From CAXMST01 sp038206985 (lineage in GTDB: Bacteria; Actinomycetota; Thermoleophilia; Solirubrobacterales; 70-9): 64,000 nucleotides of DNA. The DNA lies in assembly GCA_038206985.1 (NCBI GenBank), contig JBBRAH010000014.1:1-64000 (forward strand). The letters run 5' to 3'. The position numbers were made by a program, and so were the translations under genes. This document shows, piece by piece, positions 1 through 10,765 of this stretch. Within the stretch, counting starts at the first letter, position 1. The number at the start of each line of letters is the position of its first letter. Below the pieces are notes generated by a model. That model did not search any database. It worked only from the letters and a program-made list of their open reading frames with translations, and had not been told where the DNA came from.

Positions 1-152
1 ATGGCTGTGAAGTCTGCCGCTCGGCGGGCCCTGCGCCCATGGACGACGGTCCAAGGATCCGGCCCGGCCGTTGTACGGGCGGTCGGGGGTCGGGACGGGC
101 CGACTTAGCGCCGCGGCGAGCCGAGCAGACCGTTGATCTAGCCTCCCGGGAC
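1..152. other. left edge, no gene supported
   Basis: I see no supportable gene here. Short open frames exist but carry no recognisable motif and no ribosome-binding site. This is probably the upstream region of the small membrane protein gene that starts at 153. Confidence 0.4.
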
Positions 153-539
153 ATGGCCTCCGAGATCTCATCGATCGGCGAGAGCGAGTTCGCGCCGCGC
201 TCCACAGGGCCTCTGTTCCAGTGGGTGAAGCGCATCTCCTGGATCGAGCTCGGCATCTTCGCCGGCCTGCTTGTCTTCTGGTTGCTGCCCGGTCTGGAGC
301 GCCCCACGTTCTGGTTCGGTCTCGGCCACGGCATCGGCTTCCTGATCCTCTGCGCGGCAATCTGGGTGGCGGTGCTGCGGCGGGAGGCACCCTTCTGGCT
401 ACTCGCCGCCGCGCTGACCCCTGTGGGCCCGGTCGGCAGCACGATCGGTATCGCACAGATCGAGCGCCGCGAGGCGGTCGTGGCGGATGCCGCGGGCGGC
501 CTGGCGGATGCGTCCGAACCGGAGCCCGCGGCGAGCTAG
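153..539 (+). CDS. small DUF3817-like integral membrane protein
   Basis: A 128-residue protein with three hydrophobic segments: about residues 24-42 (IELGIFAGLLVFWLLPGL), 48-70 (GLGHGIGFLILCAAIWV) and 76-95. The pattern of an early helix, then a G-x-G-H-G turn, a second helix and a third helix preceded by basic residues resembles the DUF3817 family of small actinobacterial membrane proteins. Its function is unknown. An in-frame ATG lies further upstream at 39, but its extra 38 residues are Arg/Gly-rich and look like non-coding DNA, so I chose the ATG at 153. The tail is acidic and Ala-rich. The neighbouring gene converges from the other strand, so it appears to be a single-gene unit. The family assignment is by pattern only. 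Confidence 0.6.
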   Translation: MASEISSIGESEFAPRSTGPLFQWVKRISWIELGIFAGLLVFWLLPGLERPTFWFGLGHGIGFLILCAAIWVAVLRREAPFWLLAAALTPVGPVGSTIGIAQIERREAVVADAAGGLADASEPEPAAS

Positions 540-565
540 GCACAGCGAGCGCCTGGTTGGGGCGC

Positions 566-2095
566 TCAGCGCTTCTCGCAGTGGCGGATCCGGTCCTTGC
601 CGGGGCCGCCCTTGCAGGTGTCCTTGTCCTTGCCGCCGTCGATCTTGTCGCGATCGCCGCCACCGAGCAGGCGGTCACGGCCGGCGCCGCCCTTGAGCTG
701 GTCCTTGCCCGATCCGCCGCAGGCAGCGTCGGCGCCGTCGCCGCCCTTGAAGACATCGGCGCCGGCGAATCCCAGGAGGACATCGCGCCCCGGCGTGCCC
801 TGGATCAGATCGTCGCCCGGGGTTCCGAAGATGTTGACCGGCTTCTTCGCGCAAAGCCGCAACTCATAGGAGCCCGCATCACAGAGCCCGGCACGCGGCG
901 CCCCACGGGCGTCGGCGTCGAGGCAGAGCGGTGAGTCGGAGGGCACGATATCGAGGGCCGGGCTGCCCTTCTTCAGTGCCGCTGTGGGCAGTGGCCCACC
1001 GTTGTCCTTCGGCGCTGCCACCTTCGCCGCGAGCGGCGCCTCGATGGTGCCCGAAAGATCGCCGGGCCCGGTCGTCAGCGCGGCGCAGTCGGAGGCGTCG
1101 CCGGTGACGTTGTAGCCGGCCGAGACGTTGCCGTTGCCCAACATCCGGCAGTCGTCGCCGATGTCCGCGGCGGTGTTGCCGGCGATCACGCTGGCAGCGA
1201 TCGTGATGTCGTTGTCGCCATTGACTGACTGGATGCCGCCGCCGTCCCCCAGCGACTCGTTGCCGATGATCGTGGTGGCTGTGATCGTGACGTTCTTGGC
1301 CCCGTCAAAGTTGATGCCGCCGCCGAACCCTTTGTTACCTGCGATCAACACGTTGGAGTAGGTCTGCGAGCTGCTGAAGCCGCTGGCGGAGATCGCGCCG
1401 CCGCCGCCAGTTGCCGTGTTCCCGACGAACGCGCTGTCGCTCGCGTTCAGCGTGCCCGACTCAATCAGCACCGCGCCGCCGCGGCCGCCGGTGTTCTCGT
1501 TGCCCGTGAGTAGGCCGCGCTGCAGGTTGACCACGCCACCACCCCCTACGAAAATGCCGCCTCCGCCACCGTTGGCGTTGGCCGTGTTGGAGCTGATCAC
1601 GACGTCAGTGAGGTTCGCCGTGCGCGCCGCTCCGATCGGGATGTACAGCGCCGAGCCCGAGCTCGAGGTCCCGTTGGAGATCGTCAGATCCTCGAGTCCC
1701 AGGTCTCCACTCACGAGCTCGAAGGCCCGGTCGAGATCACCGCCGTCGATCGTCACCGGCCCGGCCCCGGGGGCCGGACGGATCACAACGTTGTTCGTCA
1801 CATCGAGGTCGCCCGTAAGCGCAGCGTTCTCACCGGTACCGCCGATCGAGAGCTGATGCGTCCCGCTCGCCAACTCCAGCACGTCATCCGCACCCGCAGC
1901 GCCACAGTCGGTGGTTGGCGTCCCGTTTGCCGCCCGCAGAGCCTCCCGCAACGAACACCCCGGGAGGCTCCCCCCGGCGTCGTCAGCAAGCACATCGACG
2001 TTGATCAGATTCGCCTGGGCAACCGACGCAACCCCAAGCTGCAAAACGCCCGCAGCCACAAAACCAAGAACACCACGAAACAAGCGCGATTCCAT
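566..2095 (-). CDS. secreted CSLREA-domain beta-helix protein with C-terminal RTX repeats
   Basis: A 509-residue exported protein. The chosen start gives a good signal peptide (MESRLFRGVLGFVAAG..., cleavage near AQA). It is followed directly by a CSLREA domain with the diagnostic CSLREAL motif near residue 48. Residues about 90-330 are Gly/Asn/Thr-rich repeats of the right-handed parallel beta-helix type (polymorphic outer-membrane-protein or pectate-lyase-like). The last 90 residues carry several GGxGxD nonapeptides (GGSGKD, GGAGRD, GGGDRD, GGPGKD) of the hemolysin-type calcium-binding class, unusually rich in Lys and Arg. It is probably a surface or secreted adhesin-like protein; no catalytic residues are evident. 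The upstream intergenic region holds a long inverted repeat. Confidence 0.85.
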   Translation of the reverse strand: MESRLFRGVLGFVAAGVLQLGVASVAQANLINVDVLADDAGGSLPGCSLREALRAANGTPTTDCGAAGADDVLELASGTHQLSIGGTGENAALTGDLDVTNNVVIRPAPGAGPVTIDGGDLDRAFELVSGDLGLEDLTISNGTSSSGSALYIPIGAARTANLTDVVISSNTANANGGGGGIFVGGGGVVNLQRGLLTGNENTGGRGGAVLIESGTLNASDSAFVGNTATGGGGAISASGFSSSQTYSNVLIAGNKGFGGGINFDGAKNVTITATTIIGNESLGDGGGIQSVNGDNDITIAASVIAGNTAADIGDDCRMLGNGNVSAGYNVTGDASDCAALTTGPGDLSGTIEAPLAAKVAAPKDNGGPLPTAALKKGSPALDIVPSDSPLCLDADARGAPRAGLCDAGSYELRLCAKKPVNIFGTPGDDLIQGTPGRDVLLGFAGADVFKGGDGADAACGGSGKDQLKGGAGRDRLLGGGDRDKIDGGKDKDTCKGGPGKDRIRHCEKR

Positions 2096-2188
2096 AGTCG
2101 GGAAAGCTACTCCCCAGCCGCCCACCGGTCAAGCAATCGACAGCACGCGAGATCGCGGCAGGCTTCCTGCGTCGATCGGCGCACGTTC

Positions 2189-2292
2189 CCTGTGGCGATC
2201 TGGGCCGCACAGGCCGAGGACGCAGTGAGCGAGGTGTGCGCCAGCACATGAGCGAGCGAGGACACGGGCCTGTGCGCCCAGATCGCCACAGG
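2189..2292. repeat. 26-bp imperfect inverted repeat with 51-nt loop
   Basis: The left arm (2189-2215) begins CCTGTGGCGATCTGGGC and the right arm (2267-2292) is its reverse complement apart from one extra base. This gives a 17-bp plus 9-bp stem with a single bulge. The loop contains repeated GAGCGAG words. It lies in the 397-bp gap between the beta-helix gene and aconitase. It could be a stable RNA hairpin in the leader of the beta-helix gene, a terminator-like structure after aconitase, or a dispersed palindromic repeat. No T-run follows it. Confidence 0.75.
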
Positions 2293-2378
2293 CGGGGGTG
2301 GGGTCGCGGGAGGCAGGGGGTCCACGCGACCCGCACCCTCACCAGCGCGTCGGTAGCCAGGGAGGGATGCCGACGCGT

Positions 2379-2460
2379 TCGCTCCCGGAGGCGGGACTGA
2401 CCGGGAGCGAGCTTTATAAAACCTGGCTAAAGGCAATCATGCACTATCGGGCCGCCCGAT
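2379..2460. terminator. possible aconitase 3' hairpins
   Basis: Two perfect inverted repeats lie downstream of the aconitase stop codon, read on the minus strand: ATCGGG-CCG-CCCGAT at 2446-2460, and TCGCTCCCGG with CCGGGAGCGA at 2379-2388 and 2401-2410 (12-nt loop). They are GC-rich stems without a clear U-run, as is common in high-GC actinobacteria, so the terminator call rests on position. Confidence 0.4.
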
Positions 2461-2492
2461 GCAAACGTTTCGCCAGGCGGCGAGCCTCAGGC

Positions 2493-5291
<2,799 letters not shown>

Positions 5292-5308
5292 CTGTGCTCC
5301 TTGTGCGT

Positions 5309-5593
5309 CTAGGTCCCGGGCTCGTCGTCGGTGGCACTCGAATCCACCTCATCGGCCTCACCATGGATCGTATGCGCTTCTGGGTCTTCCTCCTCCGCCG
5401 GGAAGCGATCGCCCACCGGATCGCCTTCGCCGGCCTGTCCCTCGGCGCGCTCGATCAGTTGCTCCTCGGCTTTCTCGAAGCCCTCGGACTCGCCTCCTCC
5501 GGCCTCCTCGACGGGCGCCTGTTCGGCGGCCTGCTTCTCGATCCGCTCGGCATCGAGGTTGCTCTCGGGTAGCTCGGAATCGCTTTCGGGCAT
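5309..5593 (-). CDS. conserved small acidic protein
   Basis: A 94-residue, strongly acidic, probably disordered protein with no signal peptide or membrane segment. The central stretch GGESEGFEKAEEQLIERAEG followed by GDPVGDRFPAEEED resembles an uncharacterised actinobacterial small-protein family, as far as I can recall. Its gene ends 17 bp before the aconitase start on the same strand. That suggests a two-gene operon, but no function can be inferred. Composition alone could mislead here; the ordered ESEGFEKAEEQLI segment argues for a real gene. Confidence 0.65.
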   Translation of the reverse strand: MPESDSELPESNLDAERIEKQAAEQAPVEEAGGGESEGFEKAEEQLIERAEGQAGEGDPVGDRFPAEEEDPEAHTIHGEADEVDSSATDDEPGT

Positions 5594-5682
5594 CGGTGCT
5601 GACCTCCAGGTTGCTTGCCCTGTTCAGCTACCCCCCTCTGCGATCCCTAAGCACGCGAAGGCCGCGCGCCGCGGGCCGGTGC

Positions 5683-6480
5683 TCAGCGCTTGTCGCTCTG
5701 ACGCTCGGCCAGCTGTTCGGCGATCTTCTCTCCCTGTCCGCGCTGCACGGCGGCCGCAACCGCGGGGAAGGCGTGGGCGACGTTGGTCAGCGCCCGCTGC
5801 TGAGGCGGCGCCACGACGATCTCGCCCCTGTCCTTGTTGATCGCCCGGAGCACGGCCTGCCCGACCTGCTCAGGCGTCCCCGTTCCCATCCCGGGCGGCG
5901 GTTTCATCGAGGCGTCGGCGAACATGCCCGCGTCGCGAATGAAGCCCGGCAGCACGACGGAGGCGCTCACACCCGTGCCGTGCAGATCCTGGCGGAAGGC
6001 AAGGGCGAATCCACGTAGGCCGAACTTGCTCGCGTTGTACATCGACGAGCGCGGCGAGGGCGCCTTGCCGGCGAGCGAGGAGATATAGACGAAGTGGCCC
6101 TGGCCGCGCTCCAGCATGGCGGGCACCAATGCATGCGTGGTGCGGATCGGGGTCTCCAGGTTGACCCGCAGGACCCGGGTGATGTCCTCGGTACTGCGCT
6201 CCCAGATCTTGCCCGTGCCGGGCAGGCCGGCGTTGGCGACAAAGATGTCGATGTCGCCGGCATCCGCGGCGAGCTTCTCCCCCGCACCCTCTGCGGCGAG
6301 GTCGGCGACGAGGGCGCGGTGTCCGGAGCCGGGCAGTTCGCTCATCATGCCCTCAAGCTCCTCGGGGCGGCGTGAGCTGAGCACCAGGGTCGCGCCCGAG
6401 GCGGCCAGGGTCCTGGCGATTGCGATCCCGAGCCCGCCTGTCGCTCCGGTCAGCAGGACGGTCTTGCCATTGGTCTGCAT
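5683..6480 (-). CDS. SDR family NAD(P)-dependent oxidoreductase (copy 1 of tandem pair)
   Basis: A 265-residue classical short-chain dehydrogenase. It has the TGATGGLG nucleotide-binding loop near residue 12, a NAG motif near 83, the active-site Ser in ISSLAG and the Tyr-x-x-x-Lys pair in MYNASKFG near 150. A proline-rich PPPGMGTGTPEQV segment near the substrate lid is shared with the next gene. The substrate is unknown. The upstream neighbour (6547-7314) is a clear paralogue in the same orientation, 66 bp away, so the two probably arose by tandem duplication and may be co-expressed. The C-terminus is basic and longer than in the paralogue. Confidence 0.9.
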   Translation of the reverse strand: MQTNGKTVLLTGATGGLGIAIARTLAASGATLVLSSRRPEELEGMMSELPGSGHRALVADLAAEGAGEKLAADAGDIDIFVANAGLPGTGKIWERSTEDITRVLRVNLETPIRTTHALVPAMLERGQGHFVYISSLAGKAPSPRSSMYNASKFGLRGFALAFRQDLHGTGVSASVVLPGFIRDAGMFADASMKPPPGMGTGTPEQVGQAVLRAINKDRGEIVVAPPQQRALTNVAHAFPAVAAAVQRGQGEKIAEQLAERQSDKR

Positions 6481-6546
6481 CGGTTCAGCTGTCTCCTTGG
6501 TCGTTCGGGATGTGGTGCGTTCGCACGGAGCGCCACGCTGGCGCGT

Positions 6547-7314
6547 CTACTCGTCGAGCGGCCTGCCGACCGCGCGCTCGAGCCGCTTGAAGGGGCCGTG
6601 CAGGTGGTAGGCGCCGTTGACGAAGACGCGCTGGGCCAGAGGCGCTACCTCGATCTCACGCTTGCCGGTCTCGATTGCTTCGAGCACCGCCGCTCCCACC
6701 TGCTCCGGAGTCGCGGTCCCGATCCCCGGCGGCGCCTTGCCGCCACCGTCGTGGAACATCCCCGCGTCCCGGATGAAACCCGGGCAGACGGCGGTTGCCG
6801 TGACGCCGGTGCCCTGCAGATCACCGGCGAGGCCGAGTGAGAAGGCGCGCAGGCCCGCCTTTGAAGAGGCATACAGGGCGGCCCCGAGCGGGATTGCCTT
6901 GGCGGCGAGCGAGGAGATGAACACCAGACTGCCGCTGCCGCACTCGCGCATCTGATCGAGGACGCCGGCGGCGAGCAGCATCGGCACCTCGTAGTTGACC
7001 CGCGCGACCGTGCTGATCGCGGCGGCGTCGTTCTGCTCGACCGCGCGCCCGCCACCAAGGCCGGCGTTGGCGACGAGCACGTCGAGCTCACCGGTCTCCG
7101 CCAGCAGAGGCTCGACCGATCCCGGCACGTCGAGGTCGGCCACGATCGTCCGGTGATCCGAGCCAGGCAACGAGGCGGCCAGTTGCTCCAGCTCATCGCC
7201 CTTACGTGAGCTGAGCACCAGCGTGGCGCCCTGCTCGGCCAGGATCTCGGCGATCGCGCGGCCGAGACCGCCCGTGGCTCCGGTCAGAAGGATGGTCTTG
7301 CCCGATGGATCCAT
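6547..7314 (-). CDS. SDR family NAD(P)-dependent oxidoreductase (copy 2 of tandem pair)
   Basis: A 255-residue short-chain dehydrogenase with TGATGGLGRAI at the N-terminus, NAG, ISSLAAK and LYASSKAG (Tyr-x-x-x-Lys). It shares the unusual GFIRDAGMF and PPGIGTATPEQVG blocks with its downstream neighbour. The frame stays open far upstream, but the ATG at 7314 puts the Rossmann motif at the usual distance from the N-terminus, so I chose it. It is transcribed divergently from the penicillin-acylase gene, with an 85-bp gap for both promoters. Confidence 0.9.
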   Translation of the reverse strand: MDPSGKTILLTGATGGLGRAIAEILAEQGATLVLSSRKGDELEQLAASLPGSDHRTIVADLDVPGSVEPLLAETGELDVLVANAGLGGGRAVEQNDAAAISTVARVNYEVPMLLAAGVLDQMRECGSGSLVFISSLAAKAIPLGAALYASSKAGLRAFSLGLAGDLQGTGVTATAVCPGFIRDAGMFHDGGGKAPPGIGTATPEQVGAAVLEAIETGKREIEVAPLAQRVFVNGAYHLHGPFKRLERAVGRPLDE

Positions 7315-7399
7315 GCGGGGCAAAGCTACAGGGGCGGGGCAGAGCGGCGAGCCGCGGGACCCGGCGCATTGCGCGGAGACGCAAGCTAGGCTCGCCCCG

Positions 7400-9835
7400 A
7401 TGGCGAAGGGCGACTTTCGGATGAGGGGCCTGGCGGGTCTTGCACCGGCATTGCTTGCCTGCACGCTGGGTCTGTCCTTCGCACCGGGCGCCGCTGCGAA
7501 CGCGATCGAGGCCGAGGCGGTGCTGCCGCCCGGCAACAGCGGCTACGTCTCGATTCCCGGCGTGGCCACAGGGACGGGCTCTCCCCATCTCAGCGACCAG
7601 AACCAGCTCTTCATCGACTTCCAGCTGCGCCCGTTCGGCTTCGATCAGCCGGGGGCCTCCGAAACTCCGAAGCCCGGGGTGACGATCAGCCGCGACACCT
7701 ACGGGGTGCCACGGGTCGATGCCAACACCGACACCAACGCCTGGTGGGGCGTCGGCTACGCCGCGGGCGAGGACCGTCTCTTCCAGCTCGAGTTGTTCAA
7801 GCGGGCCGGCAACGGGACCCTCGCCGAGATCCTCGGCTCGGGCTACCTCGACGATGACCTGATCGCGCGCCGCGACTATTACACCGATGCCGAGATGCAG
7901 AAGATGATCAACAAGATCCCGGCAAAGCTCGTCGCCCGCCTCGATGCCTACCGCGACGGCATCAACGCCTACATCGGCTACCTGGGTACCCACCCGCTCG
8001 AGATCCCGGGGGAGTTCATCGCGCTCAACGTGCCGGTCAAGGAGATGACGACGATCGATCTGGCCCGCACCGGAGTGCTGCTCGCCCGCACCGTTCCCTC
8101 CGGCGACGGCAACGAGCTCGAGAACGCCCAGGTGCTCTCGGAGATCGGTCGCAAGAACTTTGACTTCCTGCATCCGGTGCGGACCAAGGGCCGAATCTCG
8201 ACCGTGAAGGCCCGGGAGGGCAGGTTCAAGGCCCAGCCGGGCCGCACCCGAAAGCAGGAGAAGCTCGGCTTCAAGCGCACCACGAGGTGGCTGAAGAGCA
8301 TCGACGTCGCGGGTGCCGGCGGCAACGGCTCGACTCCGCAGAGGGCCGGGACCAGCGGCCAGATCAAGGAGATCACCACCGAGGAGGGCGAGGAGCCCGG
8401 TGCGGATCTGCAGCGGATCATTCCCCACGGTGGCTCGTTCATGTGGGCGATCAGCGATGACAGGCGCGGGCGCGGCTACCTGTTCAACGGTCCCCAGCTC
8501 GGCTTCTCGATCCCCGAGCTCTTCTACGAGTTCGAGCTGCACTCCCCCAGCCAGGATGTCCGCGGCGTCAGCGCGGCCGGCCTCCCGGTGGTCGGCATCG
8601 GCCACAACGACAAGGTCGCCTGGGGCTTCACCTCGGGGCTCTCCGACGAGGACGACCTCTACGCCGAGAAGCTCGTCGACGCCGAGACCTACATGTACAA
8701 GGGCGAGGCGAAGGCGATGAAGTGCCGCAACGAGACCTTCGACTACAACGCACCGCCGACCGATCTTCCCGGGCTGACCGATCCCAGCGACATCTCCGGC
8801 TCGGTCACCGAACGCATCTGCCGGACCAGGCACGGCCCCGTCCAGGCTCGCGGCGACGGTGTCGCCTACGCGCGCCGTTACGCGATCTGGAACCGGGAGC
8901 TGCAGACGGTCGTCGGGCTGAGCAAGCTCAACGACGCGAAGAACATCGATGACGTGGACAAAGCCATGGACCGGGTGACCTGGAACGAGAACGTGATCGC
9001 CACCGACAGCCAGGGCCGGATCGGCTACTGGCATCCCGGCCTGCATCAGTTGCGTCCGCGCAAGTGGGACGAGCGGCTGCCCTACCCGGGCGCCGGCTCC
9101 GCCGAGTGGCGCGGCTTCCTGCCCAAGGACAAGCGCCCACAGGTCATCGACCCCAAGCGCGATTGGGTCGCCAACTGGAACAACCCCCCTTCACGGGGCT
9201 GGACCAACGGCGATGGACCGGCGCGCGAGCGCCTCGCCGGCAACCTGCATCGCATCCGGCTGATCGACAAGCTCGCCTCCCGAGTCGCCAGGCGCCCGAG
9301 CTACGCGAAGTCGCGAGCGATCGAGCTGACCAGCGGCTCGACCGCTCAGCAGTTCCCGTTCGTCAACCGCAAGCGTCTGCGGCACGCCCGCAAGAAGGCC
9401 GGCAAGGAGCCGGCGCGCCGGACCATCGCCAAGCTTCTGCGCTGGGACGGCGACTACACGAAGACCAACGGAGACGGGAACGTGCACCCTGGCGTTGCGA
9501 TCTGGGAAGAGTTCAAGGACCAACTAGAGACGCTGATGCTCAGCCACCACGGCGGTGACGCGGCCCGGCCCCTCGCCGGCGAACCCGGCAGCTCGCATCA
9601 GTTCGACATCAGCAACGGGGAGGCGATCGCCCTGCGGGAGCAGCGGGCGCGTAGCTACGCCCGGGCAGCCAAGCGCACCGCCGAGGTGCTGTCGGAGCGC
9701 TTCGGCAGCCGCAAGCCCGTTGCATGGCGGGAGCCGCGGCGCCTGTACGACGTCGGCGCCCAGGGCGCCGGAAGCGCTCCCGAGCTGCCCTTCTTCGACC
9801 GCGGAACCTGGAGCCAGAGCCTGGCAATGGGCTGA
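7400..9835 (+). CDS. penicillin acylase family Ntn hydrolase (acylase/amidase)
   Basis: An 811-residue exported precursor. The N-terminal signal peptide (to about residue 34, ending AAANA) is followed by an alpha-chain region with TYGVPRVDA and GYAAGEDRLFQLEL, typical of penicillin G acylase / aculeacin acylase relatives. The predicted autocatalytic cleavage exposes Ser346 in PHGGSFMWAIS. In many relatives this motif reads SNxW, so SFMW is a variant. Downstream blocks GPQLGFSIPELFYEFEL, VGIGHNDKVAWGFT and RHGPV match the beta chain. Members hydrolyse amides such as beta-lactam side chains, cyclic lipopeptides or acyl-homoserine lactones; the substrate here is unknown. The ATG at 7400 was chosen over upstream in-frame starts because it begins the signal peptide. 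Confidence 0.9.
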   Translation: MAKGDFRMRGLAGLAPALLACTLGLSFAPGAAANAIEAEAVLPPGNSGYVSIPGVATGTGSPHLSDQNQLFIDFQLRPFGFDQPGASETPKPGVTISRDTYGVPRVDANTDTNAWWGVGYAAGEDRLFQLELFKRAGNGTLAEILGSGYLDDDLIARRDYYTDAEMQKMINKIPAKLVARLDAYRDGINAYIGYLGTHPLEIPGEFIALNVPVKEMTTIDLARTGVLLARTVPSGDGNELENAQVLSEIGRKNFDFLHPVRTKGRISTVKAREGRFKAQPGRTRKQEKLGFKRTTRWLKSIDVAGAGGNGSTPQRAGTSGQIKEITTEEGEEPGADLQRIIPHGGSFMWAISDDRRGRGYLFNGPQLGFSIPELFYEFELHSPSQDVRGVSAAGLPVVGIGHNDKVAWGFTSGLSDEDDLYAEKLVDAETYMYKGEAKAMKCRNETFDYNAPPTDLPGLTDPSDISGSVTERICRTRHGPVQARGDGVAYARRYAIWNRELQTVVGLSKLNDAKNIDDVDKAMDRVTWNENVIATDSQGRIGYWHPGLHQLRPRKWDERLPYPGAGSAEWRGFLPKDKRPQVIDPKRDWVANWNNPPSRGWTNGDGPARERLAGNLHRIRLIDKLASRVARRPSYAKSRAIELTSGSTAQQFPFVNRKRLRHARKKAGKEPARRTIAKLLRWDGDYTKTNGDGNVHPGVAIWEEFKDQLETLMLSHHGGDAARPLAGEPGSSHQFDISNGEAIALREQRARSYARAAKRTAEVLSERFGSRKPVAWREPRRLYDVGAQGAGSAPELPFFDRGTWSQSLAMG

Positions 9836-9896
9836 GCAGCCGGGCGACCTGTGTGTCTGTCTGCTGACAGCTTGCGGCCCCTTTGTGAGCAGACGC

Positions 9897-9925
9897 TTGC
9901 AAAACGCTGTGCATCTGGTTATAAT
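9897..9925 (+). promoter_or_regulatory. housekeeping sigma promoter for the riboswitch-controlled hydrolase
   Basis: TTGCAA at 9897-9902, a 17-bp spacer and a perfect TATAAT at 9920-9925. This is one of the best sigma-70-type promoters in the window. Transcription would begin around 9931-9933, at the 5' edge of the riboswitch. Confidence 0.8.
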
Positions 9926-10100
9926 TCCGCCAACCACGACGCCGAATCGGCAACGACCCCTGTCCGCAGGGGTTCAGCGCCGGACGGGGAACCCAAAGCC
10001 GGCAAGCACTCTCGTAGCCGGCATCGGGGCTAACCGGTCTTTGGACCGGGGCGCGGCTCAACTATCCAGCGCCAGCCCGACAGCTAACCCCGTAGGCGGA
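9926..10100 (+). promoter_or_regulatory. cyclic di-AMP riboswitch (ydaO-yuaA class)
   Basis: The region contains the conserved blocks of the ydaO/c-di-AMP aptamer in the right order: GACGGGGAACC near 9993, a CGGGGCTAACC block near 10024, and the hallmark GCCCGACAGCTAACCCCGTAGGC ending near 10098. The closing helix P1 pairs TCCGCC (9926-9931) with GGCGGA (10095-10100). The 3' strand of P1 is also the best ribosome-binding site for the following gene. Ligand binding would therefore hide it and turn translation off, fitting the known OFF behaviour of this class in actinobacterial cell-wall hydrolase genes. Confidence 0.93.
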
Positions 10101-10109
10101 ATGAGCCCA

Positions 10110-10691
10110 ATGGAAATGCTTCGCAAAAGACTCCAGGACTTCGATCCGATCATCGCCGCAACGGTGGTGCTCGTGATCGCAGCCGTCATCGCCCTCGTTC
10201 TGGCCCTGAGCTCCGGACCGGCGCTCGCAGCCAGCGGCGGGATCGGCAGCAACACCAACCCCGACAACGGCACCACCGGCAAGCCCGGCAAGGCGAAGCT
10301 CGTCAAGGGCAAGGCGATCCCGCCTTCGGACGCTCCCAGGCGGGTCGTCAAGGCGATCAAGGCCGCCAACAAGATCCGCAACAAGCCCTACGTCTACGGC
10401 GGTGGCCACGGAGACTTCAAGTCCCGGGGATACGACTGCTCCGGCGCGGTCAGCTACGCACTGCATGGTGGCAAGATGCTCAAGACCCCGATGGACTCCG
10501 GTTCGCTGATGAGCTGGGGCCGCAAGGGCAAGGGCGACTGGATCACGGTCTACGCCAACGGCGGCCACGTCTACGCCGTGATTGCCGGACTGCGCTGGGA
10601 CACGTCGATGACGCCGGGCAACGGCCCCGGCTGGTCGAAGAAGATGCGCTCGACCAGCGGCCTCAAGGCCCGTCACTACAAGAACCTCTAG
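10110..10691 (+). CDS. NlpC/P60-like cell-wall hydrolase under c-di-AMP riboswitch control
   Basis: A 193-residue protein with an N-terminal membrane anchor or signal (residues about 13-41, ending ALAAS), a Gly/Lys linker and an NlpC/P60-like catalytic domain. The domain has YVYGGGHGDF, the nucleophile Cys110 in YDCSGAVSYAL and the partner His153 in GGHVYAVI. It probably cleaves peptidoglycan stem peptides outside the membrane. Three in-frame ATGs lie close together (10101, 10110, 10116). The first abuts the GGCGGA ribosome-binding site, so 10110, with 9-nt spacing, is the most plausible. The riboswitch just upstream is strong independent support for a role in wall remodelling. Confidence 0.88.
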   Translation: MEMLRKRLQDFDPIIAATVVLVIAAVIALVLALSSGPALAASGGIGSNTNPDNGTTGKPGKAKLVKGKAIPPSDAPRRVVKAIKAANKIRNKPYVYGGGHGDFKSRGYDCSGAVSYALHGGKMLKTPMDSGSLMSWGRKGKGDWITVYANGGHVYAVIAGLRWDTSMTPGNGPGWSKKMRSTSGLKARHYKNL

Positions 10692-10765
10692 AGCCGGGCC
10701 CCCGCTTACGACAATCCCCGATCGGCCTGCTGGATCGATCGCGTCCGAGACGGCAGAATCCGGGG

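Noticed and set aside
7202..9046. Minus-strand open frame of about 610 codons opposite the penicillin-acylase gene
   Set aside because: The sense strand carries a signal peptide and Ntn-hydrolase motifs; the antisense text is repetitive and motif-free.
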